A stretch of 64,000 nucleotides of DNA from Klebsormidium nitens. Lineage: Eukaryota > Streptophyta > Klebsormidiophyceae > Klebsormidiales > Klebsormidiaceae. The notes beneath the pieces were generated by a model. The model worked only from the letters and a program-made list of their open reading frames with translations, searched no databases and had not been told where the DNA came from. The position numbers and the translations under genes are program-made. Numbering within the stretch: position 1 is the first letter of the stretch; each line of letters starts with the position of its first letter. Of this stretch, positions 49,441-61,217 are shown piece by piece. Where the stretch lies: NCBI GenBank assembly GCA_000708835.1, contig DF237005.1, positions 163,943 to 227,942 of the forward strand, given 5' to 3'.

Positions 49441-52400
49441 ATGCTCATTAAGCCTTGTACCTCTTCCGTCTGCCGCTTTCGTTGCAGCCCTTTTGTCTTC
49501 TCTGCGCTGCGCACATACGTCACCAACTCTTGCAATGCAGAAATTCTGAGAATTAGGGTTCAGACCGAGGATAGTGCCCCCCCTGAAGCCCCACAGCTGT
49601 CAAAGAGGCAAGCGAAGAAGCGCCGCCAGCTGTTGCTCAGAATGCAGATCTATCCACCCTCAGGGGACACCGTCTCGGAGTTCATGCGGCAGAAGTATGA
49701 GCGTGAAGCACGTCGATACTGGGATCTCTTCTACAAACGCAACGAGGGCCGCTTCTTCAAGGACCGCCACTACCTGCACAAGGAGTGGGGGCACCTTCTG
49801 GGCGCTACCACCGCCGCTGATGTCAGCGCTGATATCACTGCTGATGTCAGTAATGCTGACAGCGCTGAGGCAGCATTGAGGGGTGGTGGTGCGGCGGAGA
49901 GTGGCGCCCTTTTGACTGCTCCGAAAGAGGACGTTCACAACCACGGGAAAGTAGATTCTGGCAATGGGGAAAAAACTAGAATGGAGAGCAGAGGGGGCTC
50001 GCATTCCTCAGTTGCGGTTTTGGCGGACGATAAGAGGGTGGTGCTGGAGGTTGGGTGCGGGGCAGGAAACACGGTGTACCCCTTGCTGCAAGAGAACCCG
50101 GCAGCCTTCATATATGCGTGCGATTTCTCAGCGCGGGCGGTGGAGCTAGTGAAGGTAAGCTGGTTGGTCGGCAGACTAAGTTAGGGTTCCAAACCCTAAA
50201 TGTGAAATAGATCGCTTCTGATCGTGCCTGTTTGTTACTTGAGCGGTCAGTATTGCAATGTAATGTGGGCCATACTTTAGGTCACTATGATGCAAAAGTG
50301 TTCGAAATTGGGGCCCTCCTCGAAGATATGCACATCTCTCATTTCCCTGGGTGTAGTGTGACCTTTTCAGAACTAGTTACCTAACTACTGGTAGTCCTGA
50401 GGCCTTTGATGGACTTCAATCACTTTTCTTATCTGTGTGCAACCCCCAAAAGGAACCTCGAAAACGCATTTGATTTATGGATCCCGTAATGCACGCCTGA
50501 CTGTTCTCACATTGATCACGTGCCAAGCTCTTGCAATCTGGATTAAGTAGCTCGACCGGACCCTGCAGGCGCACCCGTCATATGATGCGCAGCGGGTGCA
50601 CGCCTTCGTCTGCGACATCACGGAGGATGACCTCAGCAAGGAGGTCCCCGCGCAAAGCGCTGACATTGTCTCAATGGTGAGACCACTTCCTGGCAGCATC
50701 AAGCAAACGCATTCTGTTGTATGCTCAGTATCGTCAAAACATAGTCCCTCGCGTGCGGCCACAATAGTTGCGAGTCTTAAACGAGTTTTAGCCCTTCCAG
50801 GTTCCTCAAAAGAGTCGAGTTTCTTGGTTGCAGCTAGATACACGGTTTTCTTCCTGTCCCCAGATCTTTGTCCTCTCTGCAATATCCCCCGAGAAAATGC
50901 CGGCGGCGCTGCTCAACGTCGCCCATGTTCTGAAGCCTGGGGGACACGTTCTCCTTCGGGACTATGCAGAAGGGGATTTGGCACAGGTGGGTCTACTGTT
51001 TGTCTTTCGGACTTCTCAGCGATGCATGGCTGATTGCAGTGGAGTTGATGTACAGATTGCTGCGTTTGATTGTTCTGACCCGGGCCTCTCAAAAGTTAGT
51101 TTGTGAACCGTTATTAACCCAACCGCTTGCCAACGAGCATACACTATCGATACCCTCATTATTGAGTATCTGTTGGGTGTTGGTAACCAATCCTCCTGCT
51201 TAAGTTTGCAAGCAAGGAGACTAATTTACGTGGGGGTTTCTTCACAGTTTGGTGCATTGTGTTGGCTTGATGTGTCGACATTAGCTGCACAGTGCGTGAT
51301 GAACACTCTGCTGGAAAGAAGCATATTCATGGCACGTACTTTCTCCACTCTCCGCAGGAGCGGTTGACTGGAAAAGTCCAAAAGCTGGCGGACAACTTTT
51401 ACGTTCGGGGGGATGGCACGGTAAGCTTGGTTACCCCCCCAACTTTGGGTGTCTGGTTCTGCAACAGAGTTTTTGTCCCTCTGTGTCGCTTAGACGCTTC
51501 AGGATAGGCAGCGGCTCTAATTTATCCACTCTAGATGACTTTTTGGGTCAGCAAATCCAAGTTGTTGGGTCGAGCTTGAGTATCTCGGTGTTGGTTGACA
51601 ATTATCACCCGATTGCGATGACGAATCTGATGTTTTGTTGTGCATACCAACCTGTTCAACTGTTACACGATCTGGATATGTAGCCCAAAGGAAACTTGTA
51701 GAAAAGGAGGGTAAGGCCGCTCAAGAGACTCTGCTTGCAGACTATGACCTGAAACACGGATCTCACTCGCTCATTTGCATTCCGGCGCACTCATCTTTCT
51801 CACAATCTCCATTCTGAGTTGTTTTCTTTCTCTGCTGTAGAGGGCTTATTACTTCAGCGAGGAGGCCCTGTTGACACTGTTTCGAGGCGCGGGCCTAGAG
51901 TGCACGGATATAAGGGTGCACGAACGGGAGCTCGAGAACAGGGCCCGCAAAGTTGTCATGAACAGGTGCGCACGAAGCTTCGTTCTTCTTGTAGCAAGAG
52001 GCCTTCATTCTTGCACTTGTTGCAGACGATAGAGGGAGCAGAGCAGCGGCAGAGGTTGTGATAAGACGCGAGGGGACTTGCACATCAGAGATGCTAGCAA
52101 CGTCCCTTGAAAAATAACCAGTGAAATTTAGAAGGTACAAACGAGGACTGGGCTCGTGGTACGCATGGCAGCTGAGAAAGGTGTTTGGCCATTGGACAGC
52201 TGATGCTTGCTATGACATCAAAGATCATGAACCACGAGAGGATTGAACCAGGAAGAAGGCGATAAGCGACGTAGTGGGGCTGGTGCTCCTCGCATGAACC
52301 AGCGGTGTCGCCATCTTTGAACCAGTGGATTGCTGACAAGATTCTCAGAACCTTGTTTTGTCCAAGCTTGGTGATGTCCACGCCTGGGCCCAACATACCC

Positions 52401-55189
52401 CAGAATGACTAATTTGGTGCATCTTTCCTGCAGGCGATGGATCCAGGGAACGTTTCAAAAGGCGGGCGGTAACATCCCCTCCACAGCGTTACCGCTCGAC
52501 CCGCGAGATGGCGTGTCTCGGCAGCTAGAAACGTGTACTATCGACTCCGAAAAACCGCTACCCGCCAATCGTCCAAACACGACTCTGCCACACAGCACCG
52601 CGCTCGCTTTTATCGACTTAGAAGGGTCCTCCAGAAAGCAACCGCTAGCCACGAACGGAGTACCGGGCAACCAAGCGAGCAGTGCCGTAGGAGACGGAAC
52701 AGAACGGAACGGAATTGTGCACCTTGAGTCAGACGGGGAGTTTGCGCACGCGCAGTCGACTTCGTCTCTGACCTTGACCGGGCTCAGTTCAGGCGGAGAC
52801 AACGGTGAAACGGAGCGGAAGGGGGAAGCACTGTCGGAAACGGAAGCCGGAACCGGACTTCGCTCGGAGGGGGAGTCGCGTGCAACTGAAGACGACGGGG
52901 GGCCCTCGCTGGGTGAGCTGTTCAGCACCCCCCTGGAGTACGAGGTGATTGGCCGTGCCTTTGTTGAAGTTCGAGTCAATTGGTTTGAACGGAAGAAGGT
53001 TTGTTTTGTGCTTGTCCATGCGCTAAGGGGCCCCGTTTGGTAGTTCCTGGTGCTGAAGGACCCCCATCTACCTGTTCTTGTAAATCGTGCATACAAGAGG
53101 CGTTCCGTGCTTTTTCGTGTGCTAAGGGGCCCCGCTCGACAAGTCCTGGTTTTGCGGGATTGCCCTCCTTACTTCGGAGCTGAAATCGAGGGGCGCTTTG
53201 CTCTGAAAAGTTTATGCTGGATTCGCATCCTTTTTTCAATCTTTTTCAAACCGAGCCCAACCCGGCCCCAAACGGGGCCTGGTTCGCTGCGCCGCTGTTT
53301 TCAGAACATTCTCTCTCCACCCCCGATTTTCCTTGGCACCTTGATCCCGCCCTTCTTCCAATGCTCACGGCGCTTAAAGTTTTTGAAGGCCCCGTTTCTG
53401 AACCCCACGCCCCGCCTTGCAGTTGCGTGAGCTGGCGGTGGCGGGCAGGACCTTCCGGTACAGGGCCCTTTCGAACGAGCACCAGCACACGCAGCCCAGC
53501 ACGGGGCTACTTCTGTGGGATTCTGCGCGGGTTCTGGCCGAGTTTCTTGCAGCCCATCCTCAGATAATCGCTGGAAGGTGAGGTATTTTGAGTGCGGGAG
53601 ACGTGTCCAAAAGACTTCCCTGTGAATTTCCTTCAGAATTCCACGTGGGTTCTGGCCGAAGTTCTTGGAGCGCAGCCTGAGATTGTAACTCGGAGGTGAG
53701 GGCAGCCATTCGAGCACGAGTGCGGGACACGTGTTCACTTGAGTGACCTACGCCAGTCGCAGTGAGACAAAAGCGAGGAGAGTCAGACAACTGCGCTGGA
53801 CCCTGAACTCGGGCCCGAAAATCAGACCCTCAGACCGATGGGGTGGTTTTGAGGAGACCTAATGTATTACTGATGTTCTTTGGGACTCTCAAACGCAACA
53901 GCAGACAAAACCTCAGAAGCAAGTTGTGTGATGCCATGCTAATGTGATGCTCTTGAAGAGGACCTGTGCGATGCCATGCTAATACGCAACTGCTCATGGC
54001 CGGCAGAGAAAGGGAAAGTGAGGAGCACGTAGTGACTCAATTGACAGATCATTAAGGTTTTTGTAACTGGTAAGAAACGGTAACACACTTAGACACAAAC
54101 TTCTCAGAAGGCGCCCGTGTTTCTGCAGGCACGTTCTGGAAGTGGGGTGCGGCGGGATCGCGCTCCCTTCTACCCTCTCAGCCGAGCGGACCGGCGGAGT
54201 CGTGGCCACGGACGGCGACGCTGCGGCAATGGAGCTGTTGGACGCCAACATAACGCTGAATGCGGACGCCTTTGAGCTCTCCAAACTCAGAGCCGAGCGC
54301 CTGAGGTAGGTCTATTTTGTGGCCTTTGCTCGTCCTCTCCTCTTTCGCCCGAAACCCCGAGGCCAAAAGTCAAATGGATTGAAGGAAGTCTAGAAGCATA
54401 AAGTGGGCGCTTCTACAACTGGCCTGTTTGGGCGGCTGTCCTTTTTCGGACATCCACTATATGAAGACTTTGAACTCTTGACAAACATTGGTCGATTCAT
54501 TGTCGTCTCGGGTTTTCTAATTGACGAAGCATTTCCATCTATCACTGCCGGAGGGTCCTATACTCTTGAGGCCGGTCCGGTGGTAACTGGACCTTTCTAC
54601 CGTTCGGATGCATGTTATTGAGCCTTTCGTATTACGCTTGTCTTTGCTGCGCTCCAAAAAGCCTTGCTGCCATTAAGGGGAAAAGGAGTGACAATTTTGT
54701 TCGCAATTTTACGGCAAGCAGAGCTACCTGCTTGTCCTATGATGCGCGCTGATGTCGCTGAAGAAGCCGAGCGTCTGGAACATGAAGCAAGAAAGTCATG
54801 TGAATCCTCGCAGGTGGGGTCATTCTGAAGACATTGCTCGAGTCCGCGGTCTCGCTGGGCCCCACGGGTATGACGTCATCATCGGGGCTGACGTCGTGTA
54901 CGTCAAGGAAGCGGTGCCGCTCCTCTTCCAAACCGCAGCCGCGCTCCTGGCGAGGGATCCCTCACAGGAAACGGCCCCGGATGCGGACGTCATGCTGACG
55001 CCGCCACTGCTGCTGCTGTGCCACGTGATCCGGCGGGTGGCAGAGGGGGACATTTTGGAGGCTGCAAGACAAGCCGGGTTTGAACACCACAGGTTTGTTG
55101 AGTCTCCAGAAGGACGGGGTGCCCCTGGAGCGATCAGATTGCTCGCTTTACGAAGGACTCCTTGTGTCACTCAGTCGATCGCGACCTGA
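49441..55189 (+). CDS. Two-domain SAM-dependent methyltransferase: METTL2/6/8 (TRM140, tRNA m3C) plus METTL21-like domain
   Basis: Nine exons: 49441-50154, 50569-50676, 50864-50986, 51358-51420, 51841-51965, 52434-52998, 53423-53577, 54129-54305, 54814-55189; 801 residues. The N-terminal half matches the METTL2/6/8 (Trm140) family, which makes 3-methylcytidine in tRNA anticodon loops. It shows YEREARRYWDLFYKRNEGRF, FKDRHYLHKEWGHL, SAM motif I VLEVGCGAGNTVYPLL, DFSARAVELVK, SAISPEKMP, VLKPGGHVLLRDYAEGDLAQ, NFYVRGDGT followed by RAYYFSEEA, and RRWIQGTFQK. The C-terminal half has a second Rossmann domain of methyltransferase family 16 (protein-lysine type): STGLLLWDSARVLAEFL, VLEVGCGGIALPSTL and YDVIIGADVVYVKEAVP. 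Such fusions are, from memory, known in plants. The first 60 residues (ATG at 49441) look like an organellar transit peptide. Exon 6 carries a ~150-residue Ser/Glu-rich linker. Confidence 0.9.
53637..53695 (+). repeat. Partial duplicate of methyltransferase exon 7 with intact splice sites
   Basis: A CTTCAG acceptor leads into NSTWVLAEVLGAQPEIVTRR and a GTGAGG donor. It corresponds to the last 59 nt of exon 7 (DSARVLAEFLAAHPQIIAGR and the same donor). Flanking intron sequence matches too (GAGTGCGGGA(G/C)ACGTGT). Entry phase 0 and exit phase 2 equal those of exon 7, so the two are interchangeable in frame. Confidence 0.75.
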
Positions 55190-56766
55190 CCTCAATCCTT
55201 GACGCACAGGTTAGTGCATAACAGGGTCTGAGGATACGGACTTAGCTCAGCGAGGTGCAGATCATTGATTTTGAATGATGTGATGATTAAAAGATGAAGC
55301 GAGAATCTTCAATTATCTGGACGTCGTGCCCGAGAACAGGACGGTCCAACATTGATGAAGTGCTGTAATGCATCCAGCTGCAATTTAATTGGACAGTGGC
55401 CTGCCGTGGAAGGCCTGTTCATATTCGACAAGTTCCTTTGAAGGATCTGGCCGCCTGAGTCCTTGGATTATGCTGATTCGATTGAGACGTTAGGTTGCGC
55501 GTCGACCGAAAACCTCCGAGGTCATCCCAGGTTTTTCAGCCAATCAGAGGCCTGCTTTCCATAAATCTGGGTTTGTAAGAGGTTTGCAACACTGAAGTGA
55601 TTGTGTCGTCTACATTTATCATATTCGCATCTTTTCTGCTCAAAGAAGCCTTGTCGGCAATTGCTACTTCACATGGCCATTGCCCACTTGCTTTGGCTTG
55701 AGCATTTTGGTGCAGAATTGGGTGAAATAGGGCGCACAGATGTGAAGGGTTTGCTGCAAACCTCTGCCGAAACAAAGGTTTTCTGAACCACGTGGTCTGA
55801 CAACAGAAGAGGGGGGGGTGGTAGGTTTTCGGTCGACGCGCAACCTTAGCTGGTGCAATGGTGAGGCTGAGGGGCTTGTTTGTACTATATGCGTGCATGT
55901 AGGTTTCGTCACGGTAGTCCGATTATTGCTGCAATATATAAACCCTCAGTGAGGGGCGCATGCTAAATCGTGTGATATAGTAAGCTTGGCGCATTATACA
56001 TGCACATGTTGAATTAATTTATGGTGCACAGCAGATGCATGCAGCGTATTCAGCGCATGGCGGCCCCGGCCCGCGGTTTCTTGCATGCTTGGTAAACGTC
56101 CTAGCTAGGTTCATATACGTCCGGCTAGTTGCAGCCTCCCTTGCATGCCAGCTACGGTACGTAGCTGAATAGCACTGACCGTCTGTCGTAAATCTCTTCT
56201 TGGTGGAAGGAGTGTCCTTTCACACAACCATTCGTATTGTTGCATTCCGTCGAACCAGCCATACGCAATTTTTGAGATGGTGGAACATCTCATGTGCAAT
56301 AACTGTTGCTTCAAACCTCATGCGCGTGCCTTCTGATCAATCTTGCGACGTTAGGTTGAGCAAGCTAGAGAAGAACCGTACAGGGACGACTTAACTTACG
56401 CTAAGTTGTCCTAGTCAGCTACCTCACCTTCTCGTCAACGTTCTTATCAAGCGTCCTATCAAACTCCAGGAACGAGCAGAAGTACGGCTACTTACAACTT
56501 ACATCCTGTTCGATCGAGCATTCCAACGGCGTACTTGAGATTCTTCTCCCCCTGATGTCTCACTCCCAGTCATAATCACCACACAGGCTGTACTCTTACA
56601 GTGGCTAACGATATGGATCCCTGCTAAGTTAGCTCCTCACTCTCCTCCACTCCATGATCCGTATTCCACTTCCAAAAGCCACAGGTTTCGATCACTCCTC
56701 CATCTCTGCAATGCTTCCAATGATTTTCATAATTACGATAAGCTCCAGATTCTATCTTCGCAATTG
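55190..56766. other. Convergent intergenic region containing a MITE
   Basis: The 3' ends of the methyltransferase (+) and CCCH (-) genes face each other. Apart from the MITE at 55493-55845 I see no element or exon. The part 55900-56200 is AT-rich and has repeated TGCATG words (55891, 56036, 56083, 56142). Confidence 0.5.
55493..55845. mobile_element. Miniature inverted-repeat transposable element, PIF/Harbinger-like
   Basis: Perfect 23-bp terminal inverted repeats: positions 55493-55515 (starting GGTTGCGCGTCGACCGAAAA) and their exact reverse complement at 55823-55845. The element is flanked on both sides by TTA (55490-55492 and 55846-55848), a 3-bp target-site duplication as made by PIF/Harbinger transposases. 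Length is 353 bp. There is no coding capacity, so it is non-autonomous. Weaker internal inverted similarity is visible (AGAGGTTTGCA near 55576 against its complement near 55758). Perfect repeats suggest recent insertion. Confidence 0.85.
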
Positions 56767-59700
56767 CTATAAGACAGGAACATCGTCTCCTTCAATCGAG
56801 TGCCGGAAGTGGCACCTGTGTCCGTACGGACATTTGTATCCGTTGGCGACCAGTCGACAGATCTCCGTCTTGAACTTGGGGTGTCGCAGTACAGGGCGCA
56901 GCTCCTCGATGCCGTGGGCAAACTGGGTCAAAGATATAGAACGCTGAGAAATTTTCAAAGGGAGGTTAAGGAAAGAAGAGGTGATGGAATCTAGAGAGAT
57001 ATAGCGGTGTAAATAGAAGGCCTACACATTTGTAAACCTTCCAACTCTTTGGGCATTCGTGGAGGGGACCTAATTCGTGGAGGGTGTCCGACTGGGAGTA
57101 TGAAATATATTCCCTTAGGAATCGGGTTTGCATCCAGGGCTTGTAAGAAACCAAGCCCGAGAGGCATCTGTAAGCAGATTGAATACAACCTGGAAGGATT
57201 TCGTCACGGATCGTTGGAAACAGCAAGGAAAGTTGCGGTGCGTGACAGGTTTTGAAGAAGCAAGTAACTTTCGAAATATCAACAGAAAAGAAGAAGTGCT
57301 CAAAAGCAAAGGCTTGAAAACTTCCTGATTCATCTTTCGGACACAGTCGAAACGGAGAAAAAGCTTGAAAATCTGCTAGCAGGAAGGCCAGTTATAATTT
57401 TCACGCACAAGTCAGCCAACCACGATGCACGACTTCAGGTGTCTTGGAGCACCGGCTAAAGTGTTCTAAACTGATTGCGCGACGGATGGTAACGTTCGCT
57501 AAAAATACGAACGGAACGAGAACTCAGGGGCGGTGTATTGCAAAAGTGCCGATTCCAAACGCTCGAAGAAAGGGTTTTTTTCTTACCTGGCACTTCGGTC
57601 CATACGGGCACTGCCCTTGCTCTTCCCATTTGTTGCACAGCTCCGTCTTGTAGTAGCCCTGCGCACAAGCATGACGTCACACCGGCGGCGTCTCTGTCGT
57701 CATCAAACGTGGTAAAGATGCACGAAGCAGCTTTGCATCCTTTTGAGCTCTGTTCAAAACCAAAGCCTTTCTTCTGAGATCTCCAACCTGTGCGTCAGGC
57801 CTAAAAGATCGATCGCGTGATTCCTCAGTATCTAGGTTGTGCGCTTCTCGAAAGCTTCAAAGCAGAGCGTAAAAAGAAAATTGCGAGGCAGCACCTGAGG
57901 TACGATGACCATGTCCTCCAGTTCGATGACGTCATTTCTCCTACCGGGCGGCGTCCCTGGAGGCTGCACACAGTGCTGGTCCATCAGAATTTGTGTTCCT
58001 CATTACTGAACTTCGGCTATACTTTCCGTGGTTTGTGAAATTCCTTGCAGTCGCGCAGGCACAGGGAGGAGGCAGTCTGATTGTCCAAGGTGATAAAAAG
58101 TTGAAGAAGCAGTTTTTTGAAGGCACTAACATTCTGCGCCTTCGTTCGTGGCAACTCTCTTTTGAGCACATCATGGAACAGTCTTCGCAACTCCCGTGCC
58201 TCCGCTTGACACGACCGCCTGTCCAAACACCTGCTGTAAAAGCAAACCCGCGACGAAAATGCGAAAATGTAAGAGGTCGTACCGGGTGGCTGGCGGCCTT
58301 TTTGCGCGCTTCGCCAGCGTCGTGGTCGTCCTCCTCGCGCGCGCGCTTCACCCCGCGCTCCTGCTCCTCTTTGACCGCGCGCAGGGTAGACTCGCGGACG
58401 TTGATGCTCTTGGGAAGAAGGGCGGGCACGTGCGCTGCCAAAGAAATGCCACCTGCCGTCGGCAAGCTGTCCAGATTTCGGAGGCCCAAGCCGAAATAAG
58501 GAAGATTGCCCATGGATTCTGAGAGCGTGGGCATGATCAAAAGACAACGTGGCACGTGATACTGAGGAAAAGAGCGCGCAAGCGTCGTTCAAGAGGACCA
58601 CAGATAAAACTCGAACGCCGAAGCTCGGAAGCCCTCTCAGGGTTTTAGGCTAGCGTTGACATTCTAAGGCTCAGCGATATTGGAAGGGGTGCTTGGAAGA
58701 AGATTCAGATAAGGAAAATCTGGTTGGCATCCAGGGTTCTAGGAAAGGGTTTCTTCCAATGATTCGCTCTTGGCTTTCAACGATATTTAATTGTAACAGA
58801 CTTATTGAGGCGAAGACTTCGGTTCTACATTCCGAAGAGCACAAAGAGAGGAGAATAGAGGTCAGTATTCTGTCGGCAGATTTTATGCACCTAAGGCCTC
58901 AAGAGATTGGCAACACAGACAGAGCACTTGCCGGAATGATCTGTCTCGCGCCTTTCGTCGGGCCCTCTCCGGCTGTCCGTGACATGGATGCGCCGTCCGT
59001 CCCCGTTCTGTGGGCTGACGCGCCCCGCTCTTTCCTCCCTATCTCTCCTCCCCTCACCGTCAAACGGCCGTTCGCCCTGGATCCTTCTCTCTTCGCCGCT
59101 GCCCAGACCGCGGACCGCCCGGACGTCCGTCAGCCTGTCCTTGACACTCGCCCTCTCCCGACCGCCGTCCTTGCCCTGCGGATCACCTTCGTGAGCGGCG
59201 ACACCTTCTCCGTTGGTGTCAATTGGGCGCTTGACGAGACCCTCCGCCTTTCCCCCGGCGAGGCCCCCTGGCAACGGGGCAGCGCCCGCGCTCGCTTTCC
59301 CGGGTCCGCGGGCGGGCCCCGTTTTGCCGCCTGGCGCTCCGTTCTCCGTGCCGCGGCCAGCCGCCGCGCTTGATGGCGGGGCCTCGCCCGTTCTCAGGTA
59401 CTTGATCGCTTCCAGCCGCCGCCGCGCCTTCAGGATCCAGCCGTCTAGCTCCACCTTCTGAGCGGCGAGCTCCGAGGTCTTGGTTGCGATCTCCTGGTCT
59501 TTGCGCGCACACTGGGAGGACAGGTCGGCGTGCGCGGACTCCAAGTTGACAAGCAATCTGCAATTGACATCAGGAGAGTGTTCAGACCTTTTTAGAGGCT
59601 TCTTGTTGTAATCTTGTCCTGTATGTAAATCTGTGTGTACCTACGTTTGATGATTTTAATTGATAACGTCATATTACGAGAGGATCAGAGACAATGGAGA

Positions 59701-61217
59701 TTCTGATCGAAAGATGGAACCTAGCTTTTGATAAGAGGTATCAGCGTCCATCTGGTTGAAAAAAGGGGAAAAAGCTGCGCAGCAACTGCTGTTCGAGAGA
59801 GTTGTACACCAATCTGGAAAAGTTCTCTCAATAAAACGAACAGTCCAAAGCGACAATGTGTGGAATGTGTGTTTTCAGAATCAGTCACCTCGATAGAGAC
59901 ACTAAGAAAACTCTTTGGGTATCAGATTGTACACACGTGATGCCTAACAACACCCATTTTTGACACTTAATTTTGATCGAGAACATCCAATATTTTTTTC
60001 TGAGACCATAGATGCTCACAACAAGTCTTCGACAGGTAAGCTCACTTCTTCAACGTGAAAGCCTCCTCTCGACTCTCCTCCAACTTGTTCGTGGCTTGGT
60101 TGTACTTCTCCGCAAGCTGCCTGAACTGCTCCCCCAGCACAGCTAGCGAGCTTTCCAAAAGCTCGACGCGCTTGGGAACGGCGCCACTCGACGGTCCGTG
60201 CTGAGGCGGAGGCGTGCGACGAGCTTGAGGGCACTTCAAAGGGGAAGCATGGTTAGAAGTTTGTTTTCAAAACCAGGGGTGTCAGATTGATTGTGTCATC
60301 AGCAAGACTGTTGATATACAGCCTTTTTGTTAGCCTGAGATAGGTCACGTTCCGGTGAACCCGTTGAAAAGGCTACGAGTCTCCAGAAATGCGCTACTCG
60401 ACAAGTATCAGGCAGACTCATGCGCATCCTCTTCGACTGCTCCAACTATCAGGACAAGGGATGAATTGCAAGGTCTTACTGAATGTTTTGGAAAGTTTAA
60501 AAACACGTTGCTCAAAATCTTTACGAACTAGGGTTGCTGATTTAAGCTTCTTTTACTGTCCCCAGAGAGTTTTATTCCTAAACCTTGAATCTATGGACCC
60601 CCTAACCTGAATTTACTTGCAAAGAGAAGACATGACTACGCACCATTTTCCAGTATTCTGCAGATTTGAGCGCTTACCTGATGGAGATGCTCCTGCAGTC
60701 TCACTTCTGTCTGAAGCTTTAAATTCATGCAGCGAACTAACTCTGCCTGCATGGCAGAAACCTGCAACTCTTTCTCGCCCAGCCTTGCCAGCAGTTCTGC
60801 TGTTGACAGCTTCCCTTCAGTTGCTCTCAAGCTAAGATGAGCATCCTTGTTACTATCCTTCAGTCCACGAATACGAAATTGAGTTTCTTCATGAACCCCA
60901 CAACCCGTTGGGGTCCTGTTCTCCTTTGCAGGATCGTGTTGCGGAGTCTGCAACCCGACTATGTCATCGCGAAAGATGCCAGGGCTGATAGAGAGGAAGT
61001 TTTCTGTTGTCAATCGGTGAAAGTCAGACAATCTCCTGTCTTCTACAAAATGCCTAGAACCTTGCTCTTCACAACCCCTGCCCCAGCTGCCTTCCTTTCG
61101 TAGAATATTAGGGCTCTTCTGGAGGACCGATGAAGGGGGCGTTCTGAAGAGTTTTGGAGAATCATCCACAAGCTGAGGAGAAGGATGGCCCGAAACGATT
61201 GTTATTCCAGCCGCCAT
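56767..61217 (-). CDS. TTP-type tandem CCCH zinc-finger protein with long coiled-coil N-terminus
   Basis: Predicted RNA-binding regulator of mRNA stability, related to plant C3H14/C3H15 and animal tristetraprolin. Seven exons: 61217-60678, 60233-60046, 59557-58932, 58434-58283, 57963-57895, 57658-57587, 56922-56767; about 600 residues. The C-terminus holds two C-x8-C-x5-C-x3-H fingers separated by 18 residues: [20 protein letters not shown] then KCQFAHG, and [20 protein letters not shown] then CHFRH. The lead-ins (Y/F)KTE(L/I) and [13 protein letters not shown] are the TTP signature. Upstream [11 protein letters not shown] matches a short motif I recall from plant C3H14/15. Residues ~130-290 are coiled coil ([40 protein letters not shown]). 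Exon 3 continues into a Gly/Arg/Glu-rich segment and ends in a GC donor (GCAAGT). Exon 4 could start at 58452. The fingers are certain; linkage of exons 1-3 rests on phase and conserved layout. Confidence 0.85.
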
